Below, piece by piece: positions 1 through 6,138 of a DNA stretch of 11,171 nucleotides. The translations under genes and the position numbers were made by a program. The DNA comes from DAOTVD01 sp034437075. Its GTDB lineage: Bacteria > Chloroflexota > Anaerolineae > Aggregatilineales > J027. The stretch spans positions 1 to 11,171 of the forward strand of contig DAOTVD010000328.1 in the NCBI GenBank assembly GCA_034437075.1, given 5' to 3'. A model generated the notes under the pieces. It saw only the letters and a list, made by a program, of their open reading frames with translations, was not told where the DNA came from and did no database searches. The first letter of the stretch is position 1. Each line of letters starts with the position of its first letter.

Positions 1-13
1 AGGCGTACACAAG

Positions 14-1159
14 ATGACGATTCGAACATTGGTCTTGTCCGGCGGTGGGGGGCGCGGCGCGTTCCATGCGGGGGTCTATCGCTATTTGTGCCAGGCGGAT
101 AAACCCAGCGTGGATGCCGCGCACCAGGGCGCCTGGACGCCGCAGGTCGTGGTGGGCACGTCTATCGGGGCGGTGAATGGCGCGGCGATTGCCCAGGGCG
201 CGAGCCCGGCGGATTTGGAACGCTTCTGGCTGTCGTTGCGCGAGCGGGATATGCAAGGCTTGCCGCCTAGCATGGGGCCGCTGGCGCGCGTGTTTATCAA
301 CTGGTTCCTTAAGCGCTCGATTGGCGCATCGTTGCGGCGCGTGCCGCGCGGGCAGGCGCTTTCCCCACCCGCGGACGAAGCCTGGCCGCCCGTGCCGGGC
401 ATGCCCGCCTGGTTGGCGGATCGCTTGCTGGGGCGCTGGAGCAATCTGCTCGATACGGCACCGTTTTACGTCACCTTGCGCGACCGACTGGGCCTGGACG
501 CCGCTAAACTCTCGCAATCCGACATGACCTTGCTGATTAACGCGACGAACGTGCGCACGGGGGCGGGGGTCGTGTTCTCGAATCACGAACTCATCACGCC
601 GCGCACGGGCCTGCCGCGCCGCGATACGCGCGTGGGCATCTCGCTAGAGCGCATCATGGCTAGTTGTAGCATCCCGCTGATGTACCCCATGACGCGCGAC
701 ACGGACGGCAGCGCCTATTGGGATGGCGCGCTGGTGGCCAACACGCCCCTGGGCGCGGCCTTCGATGCCGTGGCCGATTACCCTATCGAAACGCCCATGG
801 AGATCGTGGTCGTTTTGCTCAATCCCTGGTGGGACGACGACGCCAACGACGCCGCGCCCGAACACCCCGAGATGCCGCAGGACTTCGCCGAAGCAGCTAC
901 CTGGACGCTCGACTGGACGATGCTGGCGTCCTTCCGCGTGAGCTTAAAAATGTTGCGCGCCTTTAACGCCATCGTGGCCGAGCAACGCGCGGCGGGCTTG
1001 CCCCAACGCTACCGCGAAGTGTCGGTCGTGATGGTTGCGCCCGCGCAGTTTTTGCCCGTCACGCGCATCATTGATTACGACGAACCCGCCAGCCGCGAAC
1101 TCATCAACCTAGGCTACCAGGCCGCGCAACGCGCGTTTCGGGCGAGCTTCCCAGCTTGA
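14..1159 (+). CDS. Patatin-like phospholipase family protein
   Basis: This 381-residue protein is a patatin-fold serine hydrolase, a family that cleaves acyl chains from phospholipids or other lipids with a Ser-Asp dyad. The N-terminus carries the glycine-rich oxyanion-hole motif GGGGRGAFHAGV (residues 10-21). The nucleophile elbow GTSIGA follows with Ser50, and the DGA motif supplies the catalytic Asp237. No signal peptide or membrane segment is visible, so it is probably cytoplasmic or peripherally membrane-bound. The stretch between elbow and Asp (about 190 residues) and the region after 250 resemble other bacterial patatins only in general character. The ATG at 14 is chosen because the oxyanion motif starts ten residues later; little upstream sequence is available and no strong ribosome site is visible. 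The next gene begins 109 bp downstream. Substrate and physiological role cannot be read from the sequence. Confidence 0.93.
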   Translation: MTIRTLVLSGGGGRGAFHAGVYRYLCQADKPSVDAAHQGAWTPQVVVGTSIGAVNGAAIAQGASPADLERFWLSLRERDMQGLPPSMGPLARVFINWFLKRSIGASLRRVPRGQALSPPADEAWPPVPGMPAWLADRLLGRWSNLLDTAPFYVTLRDRLGLDAAKLSQSDMTLLINATNVRTGAGVVFSNHELITPRTGLPRRDTRVGISLERIMASCSIPLMYPMTRDTDGSAYWDGALVANTPLGAAFDAVADYPIETPMEIVVVLLNPWWDDDANDAAPEHPEMPQDFAEAATWTLDWTMLASFRVSLKMLRAFNAIVAEQRAAGLPQRYREVSVVMVAPAQFLPVTRIIDYDEPASRELINLGYQAAQRAFRASFPA

Positions 1160-1268
1160 AAATGGTTAGAAAGCGTCCTTGGGGAGACATGTCGCGTTTC
1201 GGCAATCGGCGGGCATTGGTACACTAGGGCATTATGCCAATTCGGTTAAATGACGGACACCAGGACGG
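1160..1268. other. 109-bp gap with weak candidate promoter and small palindrome
   Basis: This gap separates the patatin gene from the hybrid kinase gene. TACACT at 1220-1225 could be a -10 box, with a poor -35 (TTTCGG, 1197-1202) 17 bp upstream. A perfect 11-bp palindrome, GGCATTATGCC (1228-1238), would lie at the predicted transcription start and could be an operator, though one this short may be chance. No rho-independent terminator for the patatin gene is visible. Confidence 0.3.
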
Positions 1269-2480
1269 ATGAACAGTCAGGCCCCAGGCATGAACCGTGC
1301 GCTCTTGCAAGAGACAATTGACCAGCCGCGTATTTTGATCGTGGATGATGACGAGCCCAGCGCGCTGGCGCTGGAACTCTATTTGCAACGCCAGGGCTAC
1401 GCCGCCCAAACAGCTTTTTCTGGCGCGCAAGCCCTAGACGCGGTCGAGAATTTTCTGCCGCATCTGGTGATACTCGACTTGATGATGCCCGACATTAGCG
1501 GGCTAGAGGTGGCCCAACGCCTGCGCAACGACCCCCAACAGCCCTATTTGCCCATCATTATGATCACCGCCCAGGATAAAGAACGCCGCCGCTTGCAAAG
1601 CGTGCTTTCCGGCGCGGATGATTACCTGGCCAAACCCGTCAACGAACTGGAATTACTGGTGCGTGTGCAGGCCCTGCTGCGTACCAAAGCGCATTTAGAC
1701 CGCTTGTGGGAGGAAAATCTGCGCTTGCTGCGCCACCTGGAAACGCGCAACCAAGAACTCGAAGCCGCGCTAGAAGAAGTCGAAGCGGCCAATCTGCTCA
1801 AGCAAAATATCCTGAATGCGGTTTCCCACGAGATGGGCACGCCCATGCTGCAAGTCAAATCCGCCGTGCATCTGTTGCTAGAAGACGTGCTCAAGCTCGA
1901 CCCCGATAATCGCCCGGCCTCGTTGCTGCCGCCCGCCTTGGCCCGCCTAGAAGCCACCATCGAGAACTTCACCGACTTGGCGCGCTCGGAGAACCTGCGC
2001 CTGGATACTTTCGTCTTGCGGGATGCCAGCGAGGCCGCCCTGCGCCAACTCGAACGCAGTTGGGCCGATAAACTGCCGCCGGGCCGCATCCGCCAGGACT
2101 TCGCGCCGGATGTACCGCCGCTGTATGGTGACCGCCGCGCGGTGCAGCGCATCTTGCAAATTCTGCTCGATAATGCGCTGAAATTCGACCTGGACGGCGG
2201 CCCCGTGACCTTGAATGTCGTGCGCAACGGGCGCGCCAGCGTGCGCGTGAGCGTCATCGACCAGGGCATGGGCATCCCCAAGGCGCAGCAAGAACGCATC
2301 TTCGATGAGTTTTACCAGGTCGATAGCTCCACCACGCGCCGCGTCGGCGGCAGTGGCTTGGGGCTGGCGCTGGCGCGCTTGTTGGCCGAACGCATGGAAA
2401 CGCGCATCACTGTTCAGAGCGAGCCCGGCCAGGGCAGCACCTTTGCTTTCGAACTGCCCGTGGCAGTGCTGGATGATTGA
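1269..2480 (+). CDS. Hybrid response regulator / histidine kinase (REC-HisKA-HATPase)
   Basis: This 403-residue cytoplasmic signalling protein has a receiver domain first and a kinase core second. The receiver (about 21-138) has the acidic cluster DDD (26-28), phospho-acceptor Asp70 in VILDLMMPD, Thr100 and Lys122 in YLAKPV. A charged, Leu-rich helical stretch (about 140-180) looks like a coiled-coil linker. The HisKA H-box follows with His187 in SHEMGTP. The ATPase domain shows the N box DNALKF, G1 DQGMGI, an F-box FYQVD and G2 GGSGLGLALAR. There are no membrane segments and no DNA-binding output domain. It probably receives a phosphate from another kinase or modulates its own kinase through the receiver. 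The usual H-box HELRTP is HEMGTP here. AGGA at 1262-1265 lies close to the ATG; Met8 (ATG at 1290) is an alternative start. The 3' end overlaps the glycosylase gene by 8 nt, implying translational coupling. Confidence 0.93.
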   Translation: MNSQAPGMNRALLQETIDQPRILIVDDDEPSALALELYLQRQGYAAQTAFSGAQALDAVENFLPHLVILDLMMPDISGLEVAQRLRNDPQQPYLPIIMITAQDKERRRLQSVLSGADDYLAKPVNELELLVRVQALLRTKAHLDRLWEENLRLLRHLETRNQELEAALEEVEAANLLKQNILNAVSHEMGTPMLQVKSAVHLLLEDVLKLDPDNRPASLLPPALARLEATIENFTDLARSENLRLDTFVLRDASEAALRQLERSWADKLPPGRIRQDFAPDVPPLYGDRRAVQRILQILLDNALKFDLDGGPVTLNVVRNGRASVRVSVIDQGMGIPKAQQERIFDEFYQVDSSTTRRVGGSGLGLALARLLAERMETRITVQSEPGQGSTFAFELPVAVLDD

Positions 2481-3075
2481 CCCCTTGCCGCGCACGTTCT
2501 ACGCGCAAGACGCCCGCCACGTAGCGCGCGGTCTGCTGGGCGCGATCCTGGTGCGCCAGACCGAAAGCGTCACCATCCGCGCGCGCATCGTGGAAACCGA
2601 AGCCTACACCGGGCTAGACGACCTAGCCAGCCATGGCCGCGCGGGCCGCACGCCGCGTAATCTGCCCATGTGGGAGGCCCCCGGTCATGCATATGTATAT
2701 CTGGTGTATGGGCGCTACTGGCTGCTGAATGCCGTCTGCGAAGCGGAAGGCCAACCCGCCGCCGCACTCATCCGCGCCCTAGAACCGCTGGATGGGCTGG
2801 CGGCTATCGCGCAGAACCGCGCCGGGCGCCCGGCGCGCGAGTACACCAATGGTCCCGGTCGGCTGACCCTGGCGCTAGATATCACCGACGCGCACAACCG
2901 CGCCGACCTGACAGACCCCGACGGCCCGCTGATCATCCTGCCCGGCGAAAGCGTGCCCGCAGAGGCCGTGGCGACAGGGCCGCGCATCGGCATGGGTAAA
3001 AACGTCCCGGAACCGTGGTTCAGCATCGCGCGGCGCTATTGGCTGCACGATAATCCGCACGTCTCACGCGGATAA
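2473..3075 (+). CDS. mpg: 3-methyladenine DNA glycosylase (AAG/MPG family)
   Basis: This 200-residue protein belongs to the alkyladenine DNA glycosylase family. The family flips damaged purines (3-methyladenine, hypoxanthine and similar) out of DNA and cleaves the N-glycosidic bond, starting base excision repair. The signature IVETEAY is at residues 39-45. Glu43 aligns with the catalytic Glu of the human enzyme, Tyr45 with the stacking Tyr, and His54, eleven residues after Glu43, with the base-contacting His. Further family features are GRTPRN (58-62 region), HAYVYLVYG, RIGMGK and the C-terminal PWFSIARRYW...NPHVSR. Length is typical for bacterial members. The reading frame is open upstream to 2305, but the family N-terminus starts at the ATG at 2473, which overlaps the kinase stop codon. 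No Shine-Dalgarno is seen, so reinitiation after the kinase gene is likely. Confidence 0.95.
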   Translation: MIDPLPRTFYAQDARHVARGLLGAILVRQTESVTIRARIVETEAYTGLDDLASHGRAGRTPRNLPMWEAPGHAYVYLVYGRYWLLNAVCEAEGQPAAALIRALEPLDGLAAIAQNRAGRPAREYTNGPGRLTLALDITDAHNRADLTDPDGPLIILPGESVPAEAVATGPRIGMGKNVPEPWFSIARRYWLHDNPHVSRG

Positions 3076-3162
3076 ACGCGGTCTTTCATAGCAAGCGCAT
3101 ACGCAAACCAATGTCGGCAGGGTGTTTTTCAATCAATTTGGGTTAGGCTAAAAGTATTCGCT
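3076..3162. other. 87-bp convergent gap, no clear terminator
   Basis: This is the space between the stop codons of the glycosylase (+) and ribF (-) genes. It is more AT-rich than its surroundings and has a short T-run near 3124-3129. I could not find a convincing hairpin that would make a rho-independent terminator for either gene. Confidence 0.4.
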
Positions 3163-4086
3163 CTATCCCCAGCCCGCGCGCGCGGCGCTGATGTCGTGGT
3201 CGATCTGCGCTTTGAGTTCATCTACACCATTAAAGCGCTGTTCGGGCCGCAAACGCGCCAGAATATCCAGGGTGAGGTGCTGGCCGTAAATCTGCGCGCT
3301 GAAGTCGAGCAAATGCGCTTCCACGGTGATATTCTGGCCCTCAAATGTGGGGCGCTGGCCGATGTTGGTCACGGCCAGATGCCACGCCTCGCCTAGCCAG
3401 GCCCACGCGGCATAAACGCCATTGCTGGGGATGATCTGGCGTGGCCAGACCGCGATATTGGCCGTAGGAAAGCCAATCGTGCGCCCGCGTTTGTCCCCAT
3501 GGATGACTTCGCCGCTGAGCCGGTAGGCCCGCCCCAGCCAAGCGGCGGCTTGGGCCACATCCCCCGCGCGCAGGGCCTGCCGAATGCGGGTACTGCTGAC
3601 GCGCTCGCCCGCGTCGTTGAGCAGCAAATGGTCGATGGTGTGAACGTCGTAGCCCAGTTGGCGGCCTTGTTCGCGCAAAAAATCAACCGTGCCCTCGCGT
3701 TGATAGCCCATGGCGAAATCCGCCGTAGCCCACAGTGCGCGCATGTTCAACTGGCCGATGAGTTGGCGCACGAATTCCGCCGCGCGCATATGGCGCACCT
3801 GGTCGTTAAAGGGATGCAGCACTAGCGTATCCACCCCAAGCGCGGCCATTTGGGCGGCTTTTTGTTCGGGCGTGGTCAGGTAGAAGCGGCCTGTTTCCTT
3901 ATGCAGTACCTCGTCGGGATGCGGAAAAAAGCTGATCACGGCGGCGTCTTGGTCGGCCTCGTGCGCGGCGCGCACCAAATGCCGGATCAGCGCTTGATGC
4001 CCCAGATGAACGCCATCGAAGGCGCCCACGGTCACGACGCTGGGACGTGTCGCTCGGGCTGTTTGTAGGCTGTCGAATGTGTGCAT
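3163..4086 (-). CDS. ribF: Bifunctional riboflavin kinase / FAD synthetase RibF
   Basis: This 307-residue enzyme phosphorylates riboflavin to FMN and adenylates FMN to FAD, both with ATP, in the cytoplasm. The N-terminal nucleotidyltransferase domain has GAFDGVHLGH (21-30, with the HxGH-type signature) and SSTRIR (164-169). The C-terminal riboflavin kinase domain has HGDKRGRTIGFPTANI (196-211), NIGQRPTF (241-248) and the probable catalytic base Glu256 in VEAHLLDF. The frame is open to 4170, but the ATG at 4086 is the better start. It has AGGGGA (4094-4099) 7 nt upstream, the protein then begins like other RibF proteins, and a promoter lies inside the longer reading frame. The gene follows the radical SAM gene on the same strand across a 77-bp gap and appears to have its own promoter. 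Confidence 0.96.
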   Translation of the reverse strand: MHTFDSLQTARATRPSVVTVGAFDGVHLGHQALIRHLVRAAHEADQDAAVISFFPHPDEVLHKETGRFYLTTPEQKAAQMAALGVDTLVLHPFNDQVRHMRAAEFVRQLIGQLNMRALWATADFAMGYQREGTVDFLREQGRQLGYDVHTIDHLLLNDAGERVSSTRIRQALRAGDVAQAAAWLGRAYRLSGEVIHGDKRGRTIGFPTANIAVWPRQIIPSNGVYAAWAWLGEAWHLAVTNIGQRPTFEGQNITVEAHLLDFSAQIYGQHLTLDILARLRPEQRFNGVDELKAQIDHDISAARAGWG

Positions 4087-4123
4087 GGTGTCGTCCCCTG
4101 ATCCGTTGTCCGTTGCTGAGACG

Positions 4124-4152
4124 AGTATAGCGCTATCGGCGGCAGGTGAAAA
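4124..4152 (-). promoter_or_regulatory. ribF promoter
   Basis: Read on the minus strand, a -35 TTTTCA (4147-4152) is followed after a 17-bp spacer by a -10 TATACT (4124-4129). Initiation near 4117 would give a leader of about 31 nt containing the AGGGGA ribosome site. The -35 lies 11 bp downstream of the radical SAM stop codon, so ribF need not depend on read-through. The leader is too short for an FMN riboswitch. Confidence 0.65.
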
Positions 4153-4163
4153 AAGCCAGGGCC

Positions 4164-5177
4164 TCACCAAGCCAGCAGCGCGCGCGGCCCTTTATATAAC
4201 GGGCAGACACACCCAGCACATTCAGCGCGCGCGCCGTCTTTCACAGCCTGGCGTTGGGCGCGCGCCTCGGGACGGTTCAGCGCGGCGCGCAGATCGTCAT
4301 CCGGCGACCACTGCCCATAAGCGGGCAAGAAATAGCACCCGCGCAGCGTGCCATCCACGTCAATGACGGCGGTGGTCTGGGGGGCATTGCAACGCGGCAC
4401 AGGGGGCGGCGCATCCCCCAGCAACGCACGGAAATGCGTCACCAGGCCGCGCAGCTTATCCGGCGATTCGGCTAGGCGACCGCTCGTGAAATCGGCGGCA
4501 TGGGTGCTTGTCAGGTCATCCAGGATGCGCGTCAGGGCGGGGATGTCATCGGCGCGCAATGCCGGTGAATGAGCTTGCATGGCGCGGTCGCCAAAGGCAT
4601 GCGGATTCCCTACATCGACGGGCAAAAAGCTAATTTGATCAACGCCTAACCCCTTGGCCAGGTCAATGATGGCGGGCAGTTCGGCGTAGTTGCCGCGCAT
4701 GACGGTCGTGCGCGTGATGACCCGCACGCCGCGCGCCTTCACAGCTTCGATGCCGCGTATGACGATGTCCAACGCATCCAGGCCCCGGATGGCGGCGTAA
4801 GTCGGCGCGGTGGCGGCGTCCAAGCTGACGATCAGTTCATCCACATTAGCGGCGACCGCGTCGGCGTGTTTGGCGGTGTACAGGCCATTGGTCAGCAGCA
4901 TGGTGTACACCCCCGCCGCGCGGAAACGCCCGGCAATGGTCGCCCAATCGGGGTGTTGGGTCGCCTCGCCGCCACTGAGCAAGACCCAACGCAGGCCCAA
5001 TCGCGGCACAGCTTCGACCAGCGCGTCGATATACTCGGCGGGCATGTTGCGGCGCGGCGCGCGCCAGATGTCGCACATGGCACAGCGTGAATTACAGCCG
5101 TCCGTCAGATAGAGCACGGCCAGGGGCAAGCTCGTTAAGTGATTGCTGAGCAAGTTGGGCAGGTGACGCAAGGACAT
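4164..5177 (-). CDS. Radical SAM protein with SPASM/twitch-like C-terminus
   Basis: This 337-residue enzyme binds a [4Fe-4S] cluster and S-adenosylmethionine to start radical chemistry. The cluster motif is CNSRCAMC (Cys28, Cys32, Cys35, spacing Cx3Cx2C), followed by an SGGE motif (SAM binding) near residues 69-72. The C-terminal third has Cys263-x12-Gly-x4-Cys281, matching the start of a SPASM domain (Cx9-15Gx4C), then Cys320, Cys323 and Cys325. That is enough for one auxiliary cluster but fewer cysteines than a full SPASM. The C-terminal segment VIDVDGTLRGCYF is typical of such domains. A weak AAAGG lies upstream of the ATG at 5177. No precursor-peptide gene or other maturation partner is adjacent. 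The substrate is unknown; peptide-modifying, cofactor-making and lipid-modifying relatives share this architecture. The stop is followed by ribF on the same strand. Confidence 0.9.
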   Translation of the reverse strand: MSLRHLPNLLSNHLTSLPLAVLYLTDGCNSRCAMCDIWRAPRRNMPAEYIDALVEAVPRLGLRWVLLSGGEATQHPDWATIAGRFRAAGVYTMLLTNGLYTAKHADAVAANVDELIVSLDAATAPTYAAIRGLDALDIVIRGIEAVKARGVRVITRTTVMRGNYAELPAIIDLAKGLGVDQISFLPVDVGNPHAFGDRAMQAHSPALRADDIPALTRILDDLTSTHAADFTSGRLAESPDKLRGLVTHFRALLGDAPPPVPRCNAPQTTAVIDVDGTLRGCYFLPAYGQWSPDDDLRAALNRPEARAQRQAVKDGARAECAGCVCPLYKGPRALLAW

Positions 5178-5222
5178 TCAAAGGGGCCTTTCGGGATGAT
5201 TGTCCTCTGATTATACGCCCCC
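5178..5222 (-). promoter_or_regulatory. Radical SAM gene promoter and leader
   Basis: On the minus strand there is a perfect -10 TATAAT (5210-5215), predicting initiation near 5203 and a leader of about 25 nt. No good -35 is found at the right distance. The best match near 5232-5237 (TTCGTT) is poor, so an activator may be needed. The leader ends with the 12-bp palindrome AAAGGCCCCTTT (5180-5191), which includes the probable ribosome-binding AAAGG two bases from the ATG. Confidence 0.55.
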
Positions 5223-5244
5223 GGCGCGCGAAACGAAACGCGCC
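5223..5244. repeat. Inverted repeat between divergent promoters
   Basis: GGCGCG (5223-5228) and CGCGCC (5239-5244) form a 6-bp inverted repeat around a 10-nt spacer containing CGAAA twice. It lies almost midway between the divergent -10 boxes of the radical SAM gene and birA. It could be a regulator site for both, but short GC-rich repeats also arise by chance in this composition. Confidence 0.35.
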
Positions 5245-5256
5245 AGGCCCGCGTGG

Positions 5257-5268
5257 TATACTCGCGGC
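5257..5268 (+). promoter_or_regulatory. birA -10 box, predicted leaderless start
   Basis: TATACT (5257-5262) is followed by only six bases before the birA ATG (5269). Transcription from this box would start at or next to the A of the ATG, giving a leaderless mRNA, and no Shine-Dalgarno is present. The -35 region 17 bp upstream (5234-5239, CGAAAC) does not match the consensus. Confidence 0.55.
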
Positions 5269-6051
5269 ATGACCACGAACATGCAAAGCCTTTACGAGCA
5301 CGCCTTGCCCAGTCGCGCGGTGCGCTATATCGCGAGCGTCCGCAGCACGATGACCGAGCCCTGGTTAACGGATGCACCCGACCGGGCAGTAGTCATCGCG
5401 GGGGAGCAAACCGCCGGGCGAGGACGCGGGGCGCGGGCCTGGCTGACACCGCCGGAAAGCGCCCTCGCGCTGAGCATGGTGCTACGCGGTGATGATGACG
5501 CCGGCCTGGTGACGATGCTCGCGGGGTTGGCCGTATGCGAAGCGCTGGATGGGTATCCACTGCCGCGCGCGCAACTCAAATGGCCGAATGATGTGTTGGT
5601 CGCGGGCAAAAAGGTCTGCGGGATGTTGGCCGAAGGGCACGCCGAGGCCGTGATTCTGGGCATTGGGTTAAATATCGCGGTCGATTTCGCGGGGACATGC
5701 TTGGCCGAGCGCGCCACGAGCCTGAATGATCATCTGCGCGAGCCGCTCGCGCCGCGTGATTATCCCGCGCTCGTCGCCACAATTTTGGCGCGGGTGGACG
5801 CCTGGCGCGCAGCCCAGCGCGCACATGCTGCCTCACAGTATGGCGGTGTGGCGCCGTCGCCCGTGGTCGCAGCATGGCGGGCGCGCTTGGTTACCCTGGG
5901 CGCGGATGTGCAGGTGCATGATGGCGCGCAGGTGTGGCGCGGTCGGGCGGTGGATGTGACGCGCGACGGCGGTTTGGTGGTCGCGCTGGCGGACGGGGTG
6001 CGGCGGACGTTTTACGCGGGGGATGTCTCGCTCAGCGGCGATGGCGTTTGA
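5269..6051 (+). CDS. birA: Biotin--[biotin carboxyl-carrier protein] ligase, monofunctional
   Basis: This 260-residue enzyme activates biotin with ATP and attaches it to the lysine of the biotin carboxyl-carrier protein, enabling acetyl-CoA carboxylase and related carboxylases. It shows the biotinyl-AMP loop GRGRGARAW (50-58), KWPNDV (104-109), KKVCGMLAE (114-122) with the conserved lysine, and GIGLNI (131-136). A small SH3-like C-terminal domain (about 215-260) follows. There is no N-terminal DNA-binding domain, so unlike the E. coli protein it should not act as the biotin repressor. The frame extends upstream to 5200, but the ATG at 5269 fits the family start and lies just after the promoter. 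Met5 (ATG at 5281) is an alternative. It is divergent from the radical SAM gene and convergent with the acylase gene. Confidence 0.95.
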   Translation: MTTNMQSLYEHALPSRAVRYIASVRSTMTEPWLTDAPDRAVVIAGEQTAGRGRGARAWLTPPESALALSMVLRGDDDAGLVTMLAGLAVCEALDGYPLPRAQLKWPNDVLVAGKKVCGMLAEGHAEAVILGIGLNIAVDFAGTCLAERATSLNDHLREPLAPRDYPALVATILARVDAWRAAQRAHAASQYGGVAPSPVVAAWRARLVTLGADVQVHDGAQVWRGRAVDVTRDGGLVVALADGVRRTFYAGDVSLSGDGV

Positions 6052-6054
6052 TGG

Positions 6055-6132
6055 GGCGCGCGAGGGGGTCGCATAGCGACCCGACGGCTCGCGAAGCGAG
6101 CGCGTCATCGGCTTCGCCGATCCTCGCGCGCC
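6055..6132. repeat. 78-nt four-way-junction palindromic element
   Basis: This element fills nearly the whole 87-bp gap between the birA and acylase stop codons. An outer 11-bp perfect stem pairs 6055-6065 (GGCGCGCGAGG) with 6122-6132. Inside it are three abutting hairpins. The first pairs 6066-6072 with 6076-6082 (7 bp, loop ATA). The second pairs 6083-6092 with 6096-6106 (10 bp, loop GAA, one bulged G at 6102). The third pairs 6107-6112 with 6116-6121 (6 bp, loop TTC). All 78 bases are accounted for: 68 paired, nine in loops and one bulge. It is not a tRNA, since it lacks the loops, length pattern and conserved bases. It may be a mobile palindromic repeat (MITE- or REP-like) or a bidirectional transcription stop for the two convergent genes. 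There is no T-run, so it is not a classical rho-independent terminator. Confidence 0.85.
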
Positions 6133-6138
6133 GGGTCA

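Noticed and set aside
1234..1272. Twelve-codon upstream ORF whose stop overlaps the kinase ATG (ATGA)
   Set aside because: It has no ribosome site, and so short an ORF is expected by chance; nothing in its peptide suggests a regulatory leader.
1622..2299. 225-codon minus-strand reading frame opposite the kinase gene
   Set aside because: It is a Ser/Arg-rich low-complexity translation antisense to conserved kinase motifs, typical of a GC-rich shadow frame.
4130..4163. Rho-independent terminator after the radical SAM gene (T6 run on the minus strand)
   Set aside because: No stem longer than about 3 bp precedes the T-run. The T-run is better explained as part of the ribF -35.
4087..4170. 28-residue N-terminal extension of RibF
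   Set aside because: It would overlap the radical SAM gene and span the ribF promoter. The ATG at 4086 has a good ribosome site and matches the family start.
6055..6132. tRNA gene, suggested by the cloverleaf shape
   Set aside because: All loops are 3 nt, there is no anticodon loop or T-loop sequence, the closing stem is 11 bp rather than 7, and no CCA-adjacent tail is seen.
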